From Halomonas litopenaei (GTDB lineage Bacteria > Pseudomonadota > Gammaproteobacteria > Pseudomonadales > Halomonadaceae): 42,943 nt of DNA. Positions 33,504 through 42,391 of the stretch are shown piece after piece. The stretch spans positions 1 through 42,943 of the forward strand of contig NZ_PXNS01000020.1 of assembly GCF_003045775.1 (NCBI RefSeq), written 5' to 3'. The notes below the pieces were generated by a model. It saw only the letters and a program-made list of their open reading frames with translations. It had not been told where the DNA came from and did not search any database. How positions within the stretch are numbered: the stretch's first letter is position 1; each line of letters starts with the position of its first letter. The translations under genes were made by a program, and so were the position numbers.

Positions 33504-34408
33504 TGAAGAACAGGCAGGGCGCCTTGGCGTCGCGCGCGATGGCGACAGACCTGGCCGGGCCAGCGAAGGGAAAACGACGGCGCCACCCCTCGTCTACGAT
33601 AAACGCCCTGCTGATCGTGCTGCTGAGCGTCGGGGTGGCGTGGCCGGTGGCTGCCCAGCAGGCCCCGCTGTCCAGGGCCAAGGCGCTGTTGCAGCAGGGT
33701 GACAACCAGGCCGCTCTGCGCGAACTACGCCCTCTGCTCGAAAGTCCTGATCCGCTGGCCCGGATGGAAGGCTTGAACGCCCAGGGCTGGATTCTGTATC
33801 GGGAAGGCCGCCACGCTGACGCCTCAGCGCTGTTTGAGCAGGCGCTCAGGGCGAGTCAAGGTCATGACGGCTTGCGTGAGGTGCGCCTGAAGACCCTCAA
33901 CAACGCTGGCATCAACGCCTTTTCCGCCGGTGAGCTCGACAAGGCTCGAAGCTACTTCGAGGCCGCACTGGCCCTCGGCAGCGACGTGGCCCCGCGCTAC
34001 CTGACCATCATCACCCGCCAGGCCCCCATGCAGTCGGCCCAGCAGCAGGTCAGCGCGGGACGTGAAAAGCGCATCGAGCGCGACTTCGAGGGGGCGGTGG
34101 CCGACTACACCCGGGCGCTTGCGATCGACCCGAACAACAACGACGCTCTCTCCTATCGTGGCTACGCCTACTACCGATTGGGCCAGTACGACAATGCCCG
34201 AGCCGATATCGAGGCGGCCCTGGCGAGTTCTCCCCAGCGGCTGGACGCACTGATCAACCTGCTCAAGGTGAGCTGCGCCAGCGGCGATGACCTCGATGCG
34301 GTGCTCAAGCGCCGGGGGCACGCCATCCAGCGACAGCGCGAGGCCATGCTCGACGACAGGGAGCTGCAGCGCCAGTGCCCAGACCTCTTCGCCAGTCTGA
34401 AACGCTGA
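33503..34408 (+). CDS. Exported or membrane-anchored TPR protein
   Basis: 301 residues. A basic N-terminus (GKRRRHPSS) precedes a hydrophobic stretch (INALLIVLLSVGVAW, about 33-47) and VAAQQAP, which looks like a signal peptide with a long basic N region. The remainder is helical repeats: clear tetratricopeptide units at about 58-120 and 175-245 (AVADYTRALAIDPNNNDALS, YRLGQYDNARADIEAALA). TPR domains mediate protein contacts. It is translationally coupled to the membrane protein before it, suggesting a complex at the inner membrane. An ATG at 33539 is an alternative start. Specific role unknown. Confidence 0.75.
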   Translation: MKNRQGALASRAMATDLAGPAKGKRRRHPSSTINALLIVLLSVGVAWPVAAQQAPLSRAKALLQQGDNQAALRELRPLLESPDPLARMEGLNAQGWILYREGRHADASALFEQALRASQGHDGLREVRLKTLNNAGINAFSAGELDKARSYFEAALALGSDVAPRYLTIITRQAPMQSAQQQVSAGREKRIERDFEGAVADYTRALAIDPNNNDALSYRGYAYYRLGQYDNARADIEAALASSPQRLDALINLLKVSCASGDDLDAVLKRRGHAIQRQREAMLDDRELQRQCPDLFASLKR

Positions 34409-34453
34409 ACGATCTGTGGTGCGCCGAAGACGAGCCGCCTTCCCCACAACGCA

Positions 34454-34479
34454 ACGACGCCACCCGAAGGTGGCGTCGT
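34454..34479. terminator. Bidirectional terminator, TPR gene/htpG
   Basis: A perfect 11-bp stem ACGACGCCACC/GGTGGCGTCGT with a CGAA tetraloop, flanked by CCCCA and TGGGG that can extend it. It lies between convergent genes. Confidence 0.78.
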
Positions 34480-34519
34480 GGTTGGGGCGCTTGAGCTCTT
34501 GAGTTAGGCAGCCAGCTTG

Positions 34520-36424
34520 TCAGGCACTCAGCAGGGCGTTGAGACGCTTGACGTAGGCGGCCGGATCGTCGAGATGACCACCCTCGGCGATGATCGCCTG
34601 ATCGAGCAGGATCCGCGCCAGATCACCGAAGCCGTCACCGTCGGCCCCTTCCAGGCGAGCAACCAGGGCGTGGTCCGGGTTGAGCTCGAGGATCGGCTTG
34701 ACCTCGGGCAGGCTCTGGCCCGCAGCCTCCATGATACGGCGCATCTGGAAGCCCATCTCGTGCTCGGGCAGCACCACACAGGCCGGTGAATCGGTCAGGC
34801 GGTGGGTGATCTTGACCTCCTGAACCTCCTCGCCGAGCGCTTCCTTGACCCGCTTGACCAGATCCTCCTTGGACTTGGCGGTCTCCTCCTGGGCCTTCTT
34901 CTCGTCCTCGTCCTCGACGTCCCCCAGGTCCAGATCGCCCTTGGCAACATCGGCAAACTTCTTGCCGTCGAACTCGGTGAGATGGCTCATCAGCCACTCA
35001 TCGATGCGATCGTGGAGCAGCAGCACCTCGATGCCCTTCTTGCGGAAGATTTCCAGGTGGGGGCTGTTCTTGGTGGCGTTGAAGCCATCGGCGACGATGT
35101 AGTAGATCTTGTCCTGACCTTCCTTCATCCGCTCCACGTAGTCGGCCAGGGACTGATCCTGGGTGGCGCTGTCGGTGTGGGTGGAAGAGAAACGCAGCAG
35201 GCCGCTGATCTTGTCGCGGTTGGCGTAGTCCTCCGCCGGGCCTTCCTTGAGCACCGAACCGAAGGTGTTCCAGAACGTCTGGTAGGCTTCCTTGTCCTTG
35301 GCCAGCTTCTTGAGCATGTCCAGGGCACGCTTGGTCAGCGCGGACTTGATCTTCTCTACCTTCGGGTCCTGTTGCAGCAGCTCACGGGACACGTTCAGCG
35401 ACAGATCGCGGGTGTCCAGCACCCCCTTGATGAAGCGCAGGTACAGCGGCAGGAACTGCTCGGCGTCGTCCATGATGAACACGCGCTGGACGTACAGCTT
35501 GACCCCACGGGCGCCGTCACGCTCGTACAGGTCGAAGGGTGCGCGGCCCGGCACGTACAGCAGGCTGGTGTACTCCAGGTTGCCCTCGACCTTGTTGTGG
35601 CTCCAGGTCAGAGGGTCGGAGAAGTCGTGGGCCACGTGCTTGTAGAAGGCCTTGTACTCGTCCTCGGAGACCTCGCTCTTGGGCCGCACCCACAGCGCGG
35701 TCGCCTCGTTGACGGTCTCCCAGGTGGTGACCTCGCTACCGTCGACCTCGTTGCCATCGTCGTCGGTAGCCTTTTCGGTACGCGGCATCTTCACCGGTAC
35801 TTCGATATGGTCGGAGTACTTGCGCACCAGGCTCTGCAGGCGATAGTCGTCGGCGAACTCCCTGGCGTCCTCCTTGAGGTGGAGGATGATCTCGGTGCCG
35901 TGCTTCTCGCGCTCGATCTCGGCGACCACGAACTCACCCTCGCCTTTCGAGCGCCACTCGACGCCGGCATCGGCGGCGTCACCGGCCTTGCGGGTACGCA
36001 CGGTAATCTCGTCGGCGACAATAAAGCCAGAATAGAAGCCGACCCCGAACTGGCCGATCAGCCGGGCGTCCTTCTGCTGTTCGCCGGAAAGCTGCTTGAG
36101 AAACTCGGCGGTGCCACTCTTGGCGATGGTGCCCAGGTTGGCGATCACGTCCTCGCGGTTCATGCCGATACCGTTGTCACGAAGGGTGACGGTGCCGGCC
36201 TCGCTGTCGTGCTCGATCTCGACGCGCAGCTCGCTGTCGCCCTCGTAGAGCGCATCATTGTCCAGCGCCTGATAACGCAGCTTGTCGCAGGCGTCGGCGG
36301 CGTTGGAGATCAGCTCCCGAAGAAAGATCTCGCGGTTGGAGTACAGCGAGTGGATCATCAGGTTGAGAAGCTGCTTGACCTCGGTCTGAAAGCCCAGGGT
36401 TTCTTCGTGGGTAGCGGTGGTCAT
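34520..36424 (-). CDS. htpG: Chaperone HtpG (Hsp90)
   Basis: Cytoplasmic ATP-dependent chaperone. It has 634 residues (E. coli 624). N-terminal ATPase domain: IFLRELISNAADACDKLR and DNGIGMNREDV, with FGVGFYSGF. Middle domain: LNVSRELLQQ. Acidic charged linker/insert (VEDEDEKKAQEE, about residues 520-535), then the dimerisation domain. The start at MTTATHEETLGFQ aligns with the usual N-terminus; the longer frame adds 31 unrelated residues. A well-matched heat-shock promoter lies about 100 bp upstream. Confidence 0.96.
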   Translation of the reverse strand: MTTATHEETLGFQTEVKQLLNLMIHSLYSNREIFLRELISNAADACDKLRYQALDNDALYEGDSELRVEIEHDSEAGTVTLRDNGIGMNREDVIANLGTIAKSGTAEFLKQLSGEQQKDARLIGQFGVGFYSGFIVADEITVRTRKAGDAADAGVEWRSKGEGEFVVAEIEREKHGTEIILHLKEDAREFADDYRLQSLVRKYSDHIEVPVKMPRTEKATDDDGNEVDGSEVTTWETVNEATALWVRPKSEVSEDEYKAFYKHVAHDFSDPLTWSHNKVEGNLEYTSLLYVPGRAPFDLYERDGARGVKLYVQRVFIMDDAEQFLPLYLRFIKGVLDTRDLSLNVSRELLQQDPKVEKIKSALTKRALDMLKKLAKDKEAYQTFWNTFGSVLKEGPAEDYANRDKISGLLRFSSTHTDSATQDQSLADYVERMKEGQDKIYYIVADGFNATKNSPHLEIFRKKGIEVLLLHDRIDEWLMSHLTEFDGKKFADVAKGDLDLGDVEDEDEKKAQEETAKSKEDLVKRVKEALGEEVQEVKITHRLTDSPACVVLPEHEMGFQMRRIMEAAGQSLPEVKPILELNPDHALVARLEGADGDGFGDLARILLDQAIIAEGGHLDDPAAYVKRLNALLSA

Positions 36425-36528
36425 GGTAGATCGAACCCCTTTCGACATGGCGATTTCCGGGCCAGCGATGGGTCGCTGGCGGTCCAGAGTGCACGGCTCG
36501 CGCCGCACGTCATTCAAGATGACAATCG

Positions 36529-36556
36529 ATATGGGGTCCGCGCTGCGCTTTTCAAG
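36529..36556 (-). promoter_or_regulatory. Sigma-32 heat-shock promoter of htpG
   Basis: Minus-strand CTTGAAA (36556-36550), 13-bp spacer, CCCCATAT (36536-36529). This matches the RpoH consensus CTTGAAA-(11-16)-CCCATNT at essentially every position. The -35 is inside the first unit of a 20-bp direct repeat. Confidence 0.8.
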
Positions 36557-36603
36557 GCTGGCGCCACCAAGTCAAGGCTGGCACCTTCACATCAAGGCTG
36601 GCC
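36552..36603. repeat. 20-bp direct repeats upstream of htpG
   Basis: TCAAGGCTGGC at 36552, 36572 and 36592, an exact 20-bp period. On the minus strand each copy carries CCTTGA, so -35-like hexamers recur every 20 bp. Confidence 0.85.
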
Positions 36604-36666
36604 AGACCTGGGCCGACGTCCCTGGCCGTGGTCACCTGGCTAACCGCTGCCCGGGCCGGCTCTCAC

Positions 36667-37686
36667 CTACGCCGGCGCCCCCAGCACGTAGGTCAAGCGA
36701 GCCCGGGCAACCGGCGCGTCTTCGTCGTCCTGCCACGCCCATGCCTCGACATTGGCCATGCGCCGCCCTTCTCGCACCAGACGACAACGCGCGTAGGTTG
36801 GCTTCACCCCGGCCGAACTGAGGTAGTCCACGGTAACGTTGACCAGCCTCGGCAGGCGCGGCTCACGGGTCTGCGCCAGGGTATCCAGCGCTGCCGCAGT
36901 CTCCAGAAAGGCCGACACCACACCACCGTGCAGCGCCGGCAGCATCGGATTGCCAACGTTGTGGGGACGCGTCTCCAGTACAAAGCGCCTGCCGTGCTCA
37001 TCGCGGTCCTCCCTCACCCCGATGAAGTCGGCGTAGGGCACCTCGCCAAGCCAGGCGTTGATCTCACCGCTGGCACGCCCACGTTCCAGCAAGCCGCTGA
37101 CACTCTCGTGTGGAGCCGCCGCTATCGCACCACTGTCGGCATCGCCAACTGGGGCCTTCTCTTCGATAAGGGGATCGCCCTCGTCTTCCATAAGACCGGC
37201 GAACATGGCCTCGGCAAAACCTGCTGGCGTGTTGCGCGGCCCCAGCCGGGCAAAGTGCCCGCGGGCGCAGGCCACCACCTGTCCTTCGTGCTGCCAGGCC
37301 CGGGCCTCGGTGAACACCACCGAGTCGGTGATGGCCTCCACTTCGGCACGTACCCACAATGACGCCCCCTGACAGGCAGGGCGACGATGACTGATATGCA
37401 GATCCAGGGTGGGACAGACCTCAGGACTTGGCAGTGCCGGCAGGACCGACGCACCGCAGGCGGTGTCCAGCAGTACGCTGAGCACCCCGCTGTGCACCAG
37501 GCTTCTCGAGCGATCACCGCACAACTCGGCGCCCCCGGGCAGATATAGGGTGACGCCGCTGGCATCCACCGCAACGACGCGCATGCCGAGCGCCTGGGTA
37601 TGTGGAATGACATCGACAAAGCGCTGAAGCGCCTGCCGCCAGAGCGACACGGAGGGTGGCTGCAGGGTGCGGTGCGAGGAGGACAT
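36667..37686 (-). CDS. Double-hotdog PaaI-type acyl-CoA thioesterase
   Basis: 339 residues with two hotdog domains in tandem. N-terminal domain about 15-150 with SLVHSGVLSVLLDTACG; C-terminal domain about 195-335 with ALHGGVVSAFLETAAAL and YLSSAGVKPTYARCRLVREG. HSGV/HGGV segments followed by a D or E are the PaaI-family catalytic helix pattern. Single-domain relatives dimerise; here the dimer is fused in one chain. The substrate is probably an acyl- or aryl-acyl-CoA, not determinable from the sequence. The start at MSSSHRT is chosen; the ribosome site is weak. A 12-bp palindrome lies 15 bp upstream. Confidence 0.82.
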   Translation of the reverse strand: MSSSHRTLQPPSVSLWRQALQRFVDVIPHTQALGMRVVAVDASGVTLYLPGGAELCGDRSRSLVHSGVLSVLLDTACGASVLPALPSPEVCPTLDLHISHRRPACQGASLWVRAEVEAITDSVVFTEARAWQHEGQVVACARGHFARLGPRNTPAGFAEAMFAGLMEDEGDPLIEEKAPVGDADSGAIAAAPHESVSGLLERGRASGEINAWLGEVPYADFIGVREDRDEHGRRFVLETRPHNVGNPMLPALHGGVVSAFLETAAALDTLAQTREPRLPRLVNVTVDYLSSAGVKPTYARCRLVREGRRMANVEAWAWQDDEDAPVARARLTYVLGAPA

Positions 37687-37700
37687 GAGCGGGCTCGAAT

Positions 37701-37712
37701 TCAAACGTTTGA
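37701..37712. promoter_or_regulatory. Palindromic operator upstream of thioesterase
   Basis: Perfect 12-bp palindrome TCAAACGTTTGA just before the thioesterase ATG. CAAAC/GTTTG half-sites recall operators of fatty-acid-responsive TetR proteins such as PsrA, which would suit a thioesterase, though the half-site spacing differs from PsrA sites I know. The regulator is not in the window. Confidence 0.42.
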
Positions 37713-37882
37713 CTGACAATCTAGACCCAGCCCGCCGACGCCACAATACGTCCTTGGTCCGCATTTTTACCTTTTACCCGCCAAATGCTCGCCAAGCGTC
37801 AGAAACAGACGACGTACCCTGAAGCAAACGCAAAAAGCTCGAATCCGCACACTTCGAGCCAGAAAATCAAGAACAAGGCACC

Positions 37883-38239
37883 TTAGATGTCGTGGATATC
37901 CCGCTCCTCCCGCGGAGCATCGTCCTCGCCAATACCACGCCAGGCGCGATAGTCGGCCAGACTATTGTCCACCTTTGTCAGCAACCAGCCGACGATGACC
38001 ACATCATCGAGAAGACCGAACAGCAGCAGCACATCGGGAATCAGGTCCAGCGGTGACACCAGATAGGCAAAGGCCACCGCCATCCAGCCGAAAGCCGCCC
38101 AGGGCACCGGGCGGTAGCGACCGCTGAGCACGTCCTGCAGCATCGGGATAAACAGCTTGAGCGCCCGCATTATATGCTTGAACGCTCGTGTGCGTTGGGT
38201 AAAGCGACCAATAACGGGGATTCGATCAAACAGGGCCAT
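37883..38239 (-). CDS. YkvA-family (DUF1232) membrane protein
   Basis: 118 residues. The domain hallmark SPLDLIPD (about residues 62-69) lies between two hydrophobic helices (WAAFGWMAVAFAYLV and VLLLFGLLDDVVIVGWLL). The N-terminus is basic and the C-terminus acidic. Function of the family is unknown. A strong ribosome site (GAGGAG) lies 8 bp before the ATG. Confidence 0.85.
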   Translation of the reverse strand: MALFDRIPVIGRFTQRTRAFKHIMRALKLFIPMLQDVLSGRYRPVPWAAFGWMAVAFAYLVSPLDLIPDVLLLFGLLDDVVIVGWLLTKVDNSLADYRAWRGIGEDDAPREERDIHDI

Positions 38240-38499
38240 GGATAGTCTCCTCGACTCAATTCAGCACCAACGATTGCCGATGGTATTTATCGGGTGTCAA
38301 CGGCTATCTTCATGGCGTCGACGTCGTCTTATCGCAACATGGGGGCGAAGCTGACCGGGGTCAAGTCTCGTAACCTGGCCGGGCAACTGTTCAAGGCCCG
38401 CCGGTTCGGTCACCATGTGGCTTCGATCCGACATCGATTCGCCGTCTACGGCACAAAAAGGCAGCAATGTCTTCTTCTTCACAGACCAGGAGGGTCTCC

Positions 38500-40443
38500 A
38501 TGCCATTCGCCTTGTTTCGTCGCCTCGTGCCGCTGGTGGCAGCCACGGCACTGTGCATGCCATTGACGGCTACCGCCCAGGGCAGTGACGGCGCCATGCG
38601 CAGCGCCCTGGAAGCCGCCCGTAGCGGCAACTTCCACAACATCAACGACGCCGCCATTCGCGGCCACGAACTGGCCGGCTATGTGGCGTACTATCGTCTG
38701 CGCGATCGCCTGCCCAACGCCAGCCCTCAGGAAGTTCTCAGCTACATCTCGGCCAATGCCGATGCGCCGCTGGGTGACTGGATGCGTGAGCAGGCCATCC
38801 TGCGCTACGGCAAGGCCGGGCGCTACGGCGATCTGCTGGCCGTCGCCGGCGGCGTTCCCGAGACCACCGCCGAGCAGTGCTACTACTACACCGCGCAACT
38901 GGGCCAAAGCCCCGCCGTCGCCGCTCAGGGCGGCCGCGAACTATGGCTGGTGGGTCGCTCCCAGCCGGATGCCTGCGACTCCCTATTCTCCACCCTGCGC
39001 GCCCGCGGCGAGATCGGTGGCACGGAAATCTTCGAGCGCATGATGCTGGCCTGGGAAAACGGCGAAGACGGACTGGTCAGCTATCTTGGCCGTCAATTGG
39101 GACCCGCCTGGAGCTCCGCTGCAGCAGCGCAGCAAAGCGTGGCCGCCAACCCGTCGCGACTGGCAAGAGTAGCGCGCTGCGTCGGCCCCAACTGCGCCGG
39201 CATCGCCTCCTTTGTGCGGGCCGCCATCATCGCCACTGCAGAGTCATCCCCGGCGGCGGCGCTGTCCGCCTGGCAGCAGGTCTCCGGCAGTGTGAGCCTG
39301 CCGGCCCAGTCTCGCCAGGCGCTGGAGCGCGAGATCATCTATTACGCCCTGCGCCGCGACCAGCGCAGCCTGCTCGGCTGGATCGACGGCGCCCTGGCCG
39401 GCCAGCAGGATCCGGAGGTGTTCGAACTGCGTGCACGCCTGGCCATCCGCGATCGCGACTGGGCCGCCGTCGAGCGCACCGTTGGCATCATGCCCGCCGA
39501 GACCCAGGCCAAGGCGCGCTGGCAATACTGGCTGGGCCGCGCGCTGGCCCTGCGCGGGCAGCAGGCAGACGCGCAGGCCGCCTACGCCCGGGCAGCGGGT
39601 CAACGCGACTTCTTCGGCTTCGTCGCCGCCGACCGCCTCGGCCAGTCCTACGATCTCAACATGGAAGACACGCGTTTCAGCGAAGCCGAGCGCGCCCAGG
39701 TCGCCGGCTGGCCGACGGTGCGTCGCACCGAGGCGCTGCTGCGCGTCGGACAGGAAGGGCTTGCCAACCTCGAGTGGAATCACGCGGTACGCAGCGCAGG
39801 CCCCACCGACGCCCGGCGCCTGGCGGACTACGCCGCAGGACGCGGTTGGCACGTACGCCTGGTGCAGACGACCATCGTCGGCAAGATGCTCGACGCCCTG
39901 CCCTGGCGCTTTCCCGAAGCCTACCGGGAGGACTTCCGCCGCTGGGGCCAGGCCAACAATGTCGATCCCTACCTGCTGATGGGGATCGCCCGTCGCGAGA
40001 GCGCCTACAACCCCGAAGCGCTATCACCCGCCGGGGCCAGGGGCCTGATGCAGTTGATGCCGGGTACCGCCGCGCTGGTGGGACGCCAGGTGGGCATCGG
40101 TGATCCTGGACCCTACGGCGTGCTCGACCCGGCCACCAACATTCGTCTGGGCAGCACCTATATCCGTGACATGATCGCGCGCTACGGCGGCAACCGTATC
40201 GCCGCGGCGGCGGCCTACAACGCCGGCCCCCACCGGGTCGACACCTGGCTTGCCCGCGCGCCGGGCGAATTCGACCTGTTCGTCGAGGAGATCCCCTTCA
40301 AGGAAACCCGCCGCTACGTCCGCGCGGTGCTCGAGTACCGGGTAGTGTTCGAGAGCCTGGCCCAGGGCTCGACCCAGGGCGTGCAGGTGCTGACAGCGGC
40401 CGAGAAGAGCTCGCGCTACGACGGTTCCATGGTACGTCGATGA
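38500..40443 (+). CDS. slt: Soluble lytic murein transglycosylase Slt
   Basis: Periplasmic enzyme cleaving peptidoglycan glycan strands with formation of 1,6-anhydromuropeptides. It has 647 residues (E. coli Slt70 precursor 645). Signal peptide about 1-27 (LVAATALCMPLTATA), a long superhelical alpha-domain, and a C-terminal lysozyme-like domain with catalytic E500 in ARRESAYNP, then SPAGARGLMQLMPGTA and AAAYNAGPHRV. The start at 38500 is fixed by AGGAGG with 6-bp spacing; an ATG at 38467 would add 11 residues before the signal peptide. Confidence 0.94.
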   Translation: MPFALFRRLVPLVAATALCMPLTATAQGSDGAMRSALEAARSGNFHNINDAAIRGHELAGYVAYYRLRDRLPNASPQEVLSYISANADAPLGDWMREQAILRYGKAGRYGDLLAVAGGVPETTAEQCYYYTAQLGQSPAVAAQGGRELWLVGRSQPDACDSLFSTLRARGEIGGTEIFERMMLAWENGEDGLVSYLGRQLGPAWSSAAAAQQSVAANPSRLARVARCVGPNCAGIASFVRAAIIATAESSPAAALSAWQQVSGSVSLPAQSRQALEREIIYYALRRDQRSLLGWIDGALAGQQDPEVFELRARLAIRDRDWAAVERTVGIMPAETQAKARWQYWLGRALALRGQQADAQAAYARAAGQRDFFGFVAADRLGQSYDLNMEDTRFSEAERAQVAGWPTVRRTEALLRVGQEGLANLEWNHAVRSAGPTDARRLADYAAGRGWHVRLVQTTIVGKMLDALPWRFPEAYREDFRRWGQANNVDPYLLMGIARRESAYNPEALSPAGARGLMQLMPGTAALVGRQVGIGDPGPYGVLDPATNIRLGSTYIRDMIARYGGNRIAAAAAYNAGPHRVDTWLARAPGEFDLFVEEIPFKETRRYVRAVLEYRVVFESLAQGSTQGVQVLTAAEKSSRYDGSMVRR

Positions 40444-40488
40444 TGTGGCGGAGCCCCGGCACGTCGATGAGGTGAGATCGCCTCGCAA

Positions 40489-40525
40489 AGCAAGAACCCC
40501 CGGCCTGTGGTCGGGGGTTCTTGCT
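40489..40525. terminator. Bidirectional terminator, slt/lysE-like
   Basis: A perfect 14-bp stem AGCAAGAACCCCCG/CGGGGGTTCTTGCT with a 9-base loop, between convergent genes. Confidence 0.85.
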
Positions 40526-40601
40526 GTCGAGGTCCGGTTTTTTGCGGTAGCTTCGCTGGCCTGTGTCTCGGGCTATTGACCTCCGCGCCAATCGCATCGG
40601 C

Positions 40602-41255
40602 TCAGGACGGCGCCCGCGTCAACGCCAACTTGACCCCGAACGCCACCAGCACACCGCCGGTCAAGCCGTTGAGCACGCGCGAGAACGCCGGCCGAGCGAG
40701 CCAGTGGCTGGCGCTGCCCACCAACACCGCGACCAGGATCTGCCACAGGTTGGCAATCACGAAGTGGATACCGGCAAGCCACAGGGACTTCAGCAAGGCC
40801 GGATCCGTGGGGGCGATGAACTGGGGCAGAAAGGCCATGTAGAACACCACCGTCTTGGGATTGAGCACGTTGGACAGCAACCCCTCGCGCAGCGGCCGCC
40901 ACGGCGATACGCGCTGGCGGCGGGCGCCACTCGCCGCCGACACCGCGAGCCCCTTGCCGGCCCAGGCCTGACGCAGGCTGGCGACTCCCAGCCAGGCCAG
41001 GTAGCCGGCCCCGATCATCTTCAACGCCGAAAACGCCCAGGCCGACTGCAGCAGGATCAGCGATACCCCCAGGGCGGAGATGGTGGCGTGGACGAACAGC
41101 CCCGAGCAGATCGCCAGGCTGGTCAGCACACCGTCGCGCAGACCGCCCCGAGCGGTGTTGCGAATCACCAGCAAGGTGTCGACCCCGGGAGTGACGCTCA
41201 ACAGCGTGATCGCCACCACGAAGCCCAGCAGCTGGGCATCGATCCAGCCTTCCAT
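40602..41255 (-). CDS. LysE/RhtB-family amino acid exporter
   Basis: 217-residue inner-membrane protein with about six hydrophobic helices. The family hallmark TPGVDTLLVIRNTARGG is at residues 22-38, and LSNVLNPKTVVFYMAFLPQF near residue 127. It exports amino acids or related metabolites; the substrate cannot be told. Its ATG overlaps the TGA of the upstream TM2-domain gene (TGATG), so it is translationally coupled to it. Confidence 0.9.
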   Translation of the reverse strand: MEGWIDAQLLGFVVAITLLSVTPGVDTLLVIRNTARGGLRDGVLTSLAICSGLFVHATISALGVSLILLQSAWAFSALKMIGAGYLAWLGVASLRQAWAGKGLAVSAASGARRQRVSPWRPLREGLLSNVLNPKTVVFYMAFLPQFIAPTDPALLKSLWLAGIHFVIANLWQILVAVLVGSASHWLARPAFSRVLNGLTGGVLVAFGVKLALTRAPS

Positions 41256-41680
41256 CAGCGCACGGACTCGAGGCTATCGGAGTGTTTCAGCGAAATCTGG
41301 TCGTTGAGCGTCCAGAAGTCGTAGAGGATGCCGATCAAGAACAGACCACCGGTGAGCAGATAGATGATGCCGGTCACCCATTTGCCCATGTAGAAACGGT
41401 GCAGGCCGAATACCCCGAGGAAGGTCAGCAGCACCCAGGCCAGGGTGTAGTTGGTGGGACCACCGCGGAACCGCAGGTCGGCCTCGCGATCCATGCTCGG
41501 GATCAAGAACAGGTCGATGATCCAGCCGATGAAGAACAGTCCGAGGGTCAGAAACCAGATAGTGCCGGTCACCGGCTTGCCGTAATAGAACCGGTGGGCG
41601 CCGAGGAAACCGAACAGCCACAACAGGTAGCCCACCACCTTGGAGTGGGTATCGTCGCTATGGATCACGGGGGCAGTCAT
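41255..41680 (-). CDS. Double TM2-domain membrane protein
   Basis: 141 residues with two TM2 domains: the first about 12-58 (YLLWLFGFLGAHRFYYGKPV) and the second about 82-128 (LLTFLGVFGLHRFYMGKWVT). Each has the GxHRFYxGK turn between two membrane helices. TM2 proteins usually carry one such domain; function is mostly unknown. The start at MTAPVIHSDD is chosen from the AAGGA ribosome site; the frame is open far upstream. It is coupled to the LysE-family exporter gene by a 1-bp overlap. Confidence 0.85.
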   Translation of the reverse strand: MTAPVIHSDDTHSKVVGYLLWLFGFLGAHRFYYGKPVTGTIWFLTLGLFFIGWIIDLFLIPSMDREADLRFRGGPTNYTLAWVLLTFLGVFGLHRFYMGKWVTGIIYLLTGGLFLIGILYDFWTLNDQISLKHSDSLESVR

Positions 41681-42037
41681 GTGAATTCCTTGTGTCATCT
41701 TTTCCGTTAAGAGGCAGCAACGGGCGTCCGGCTGGACGCTGCTGGCCTTTCGATCTACAGTAACTTGGCGAGTCGAGGTAAGCCATTCTCGCCTGCCAGG
41801 GGTGGTCGACACCAGAGGTGTCGTTTCCCGGGTGATCGGAATCGCGAACTCGACCGCAGCGTAGGACAGCAAGTAGAAACGTCAGCAGTGGTAGTTCGAT
41901 CGCTCTATTGTCGAAACACGCAATGCGCCCTTCTTTCTTGTCATGCCCACGCAACAGGGTTCAGACCACACGACGGGAGAAAAGCTCCCCGGGTGGTTGA
42001 GCCTGCACCATCATTTAGCGAGTTAAGGAAATCGACA
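41681..42037 (+). other. cspA upstream region / long leader
   Basis: 357 bp with no convincing gene, divergent between the TM2 gene and cspA. Cold-shock genes often have long structured 5' leaders, and this gap could hold one. Inverted arms TTCGA (41895) and TCGAA (41911) are seen; no promoter was fixed. Confidence 0.4.
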
Positions 42038-42244
42038 ATGGCAACTGGCACTGTCAAGTGGTTCAACGATACCAAGGGCTACGGCTTCATCTCTCCGGAC
42101 GACGGCGGAGACGACCTGTTCGCCCACTTCTCCGAGATTCAGGCTGAAGGCTTCAAGTCCCTGCAGGACGGCCAGAAGGTCTCCTTCGAGGTGACTCAGG
42201 GCAAGAAAGGCCTTCAGGCCTCCAACATCAAGGTCGCCGACTGA
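42038..42244 (+). CDS. cspA: Cold shock protein, CspA family
   Basis: 68-residue single-stranded nucleic-acid-binding beta barrel. RNP1 KGYGFI (residues 13-18) and RNP2 DLFAHF (26-31) are intact, with the family N-terminus MATGTVKWFNDTKGYG. It acts as RNA chaperone in cold or growth transition; which paralogue (CspA, CspD or CapB type) cannot be told. AAGGA lies 9 bp before the ATG. The longer open frame upstream is not cold-shock-like. Confidence 0.95.
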   Translation: MATGTVKWFNDTKGYGFISPDDGGDDLFAHFSEIQAEGFKSLQDGQKVSFEVTQGKKGLQASNIKVAD

Positions 42245-42267
42245 GCCTAGTGCCTGTCTGACCTTGT

Positions 42268-42307
42268 CACGGGGAGATCGCATTCTGCGTGATCTAGCCA
42301 CCCCGTG
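42268..42307 (+). other. Hairpin behind cspA
   Basis: CACGGGG (42268-42274) pairs with CCCCGTG (42301-42307), and inner AGATC/GATCT arms extend the fold. It may be the 3' end structure of the cspA mRNA. Confidence 0.5.
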
Positions 42308-42367
42308 AAGCAACAGCGCTTGAGCAGGATTGCCGCAAGTTGTGACGATCCTCGATCATGCGACAAG

Positions 42368-42391
42368 AAGGCCCACCATACGGTGGGCCTT
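42368..42391. terminator. Bidirectional terminator behind cspA
   Basis: A perfect 10-bp stem AAGGCCCACC/GGTGGGCCTT with loop ATAC, followed on the plus strand by TCTTGTT and on the minus strand by CTTGT. Classic intrinsic form between convergent genes. Confidence 0.85.

Noticed and set aside
34802..36643. 613-residue open frame on the plus strand
   Set aside because: Antisense shadow of htpG.
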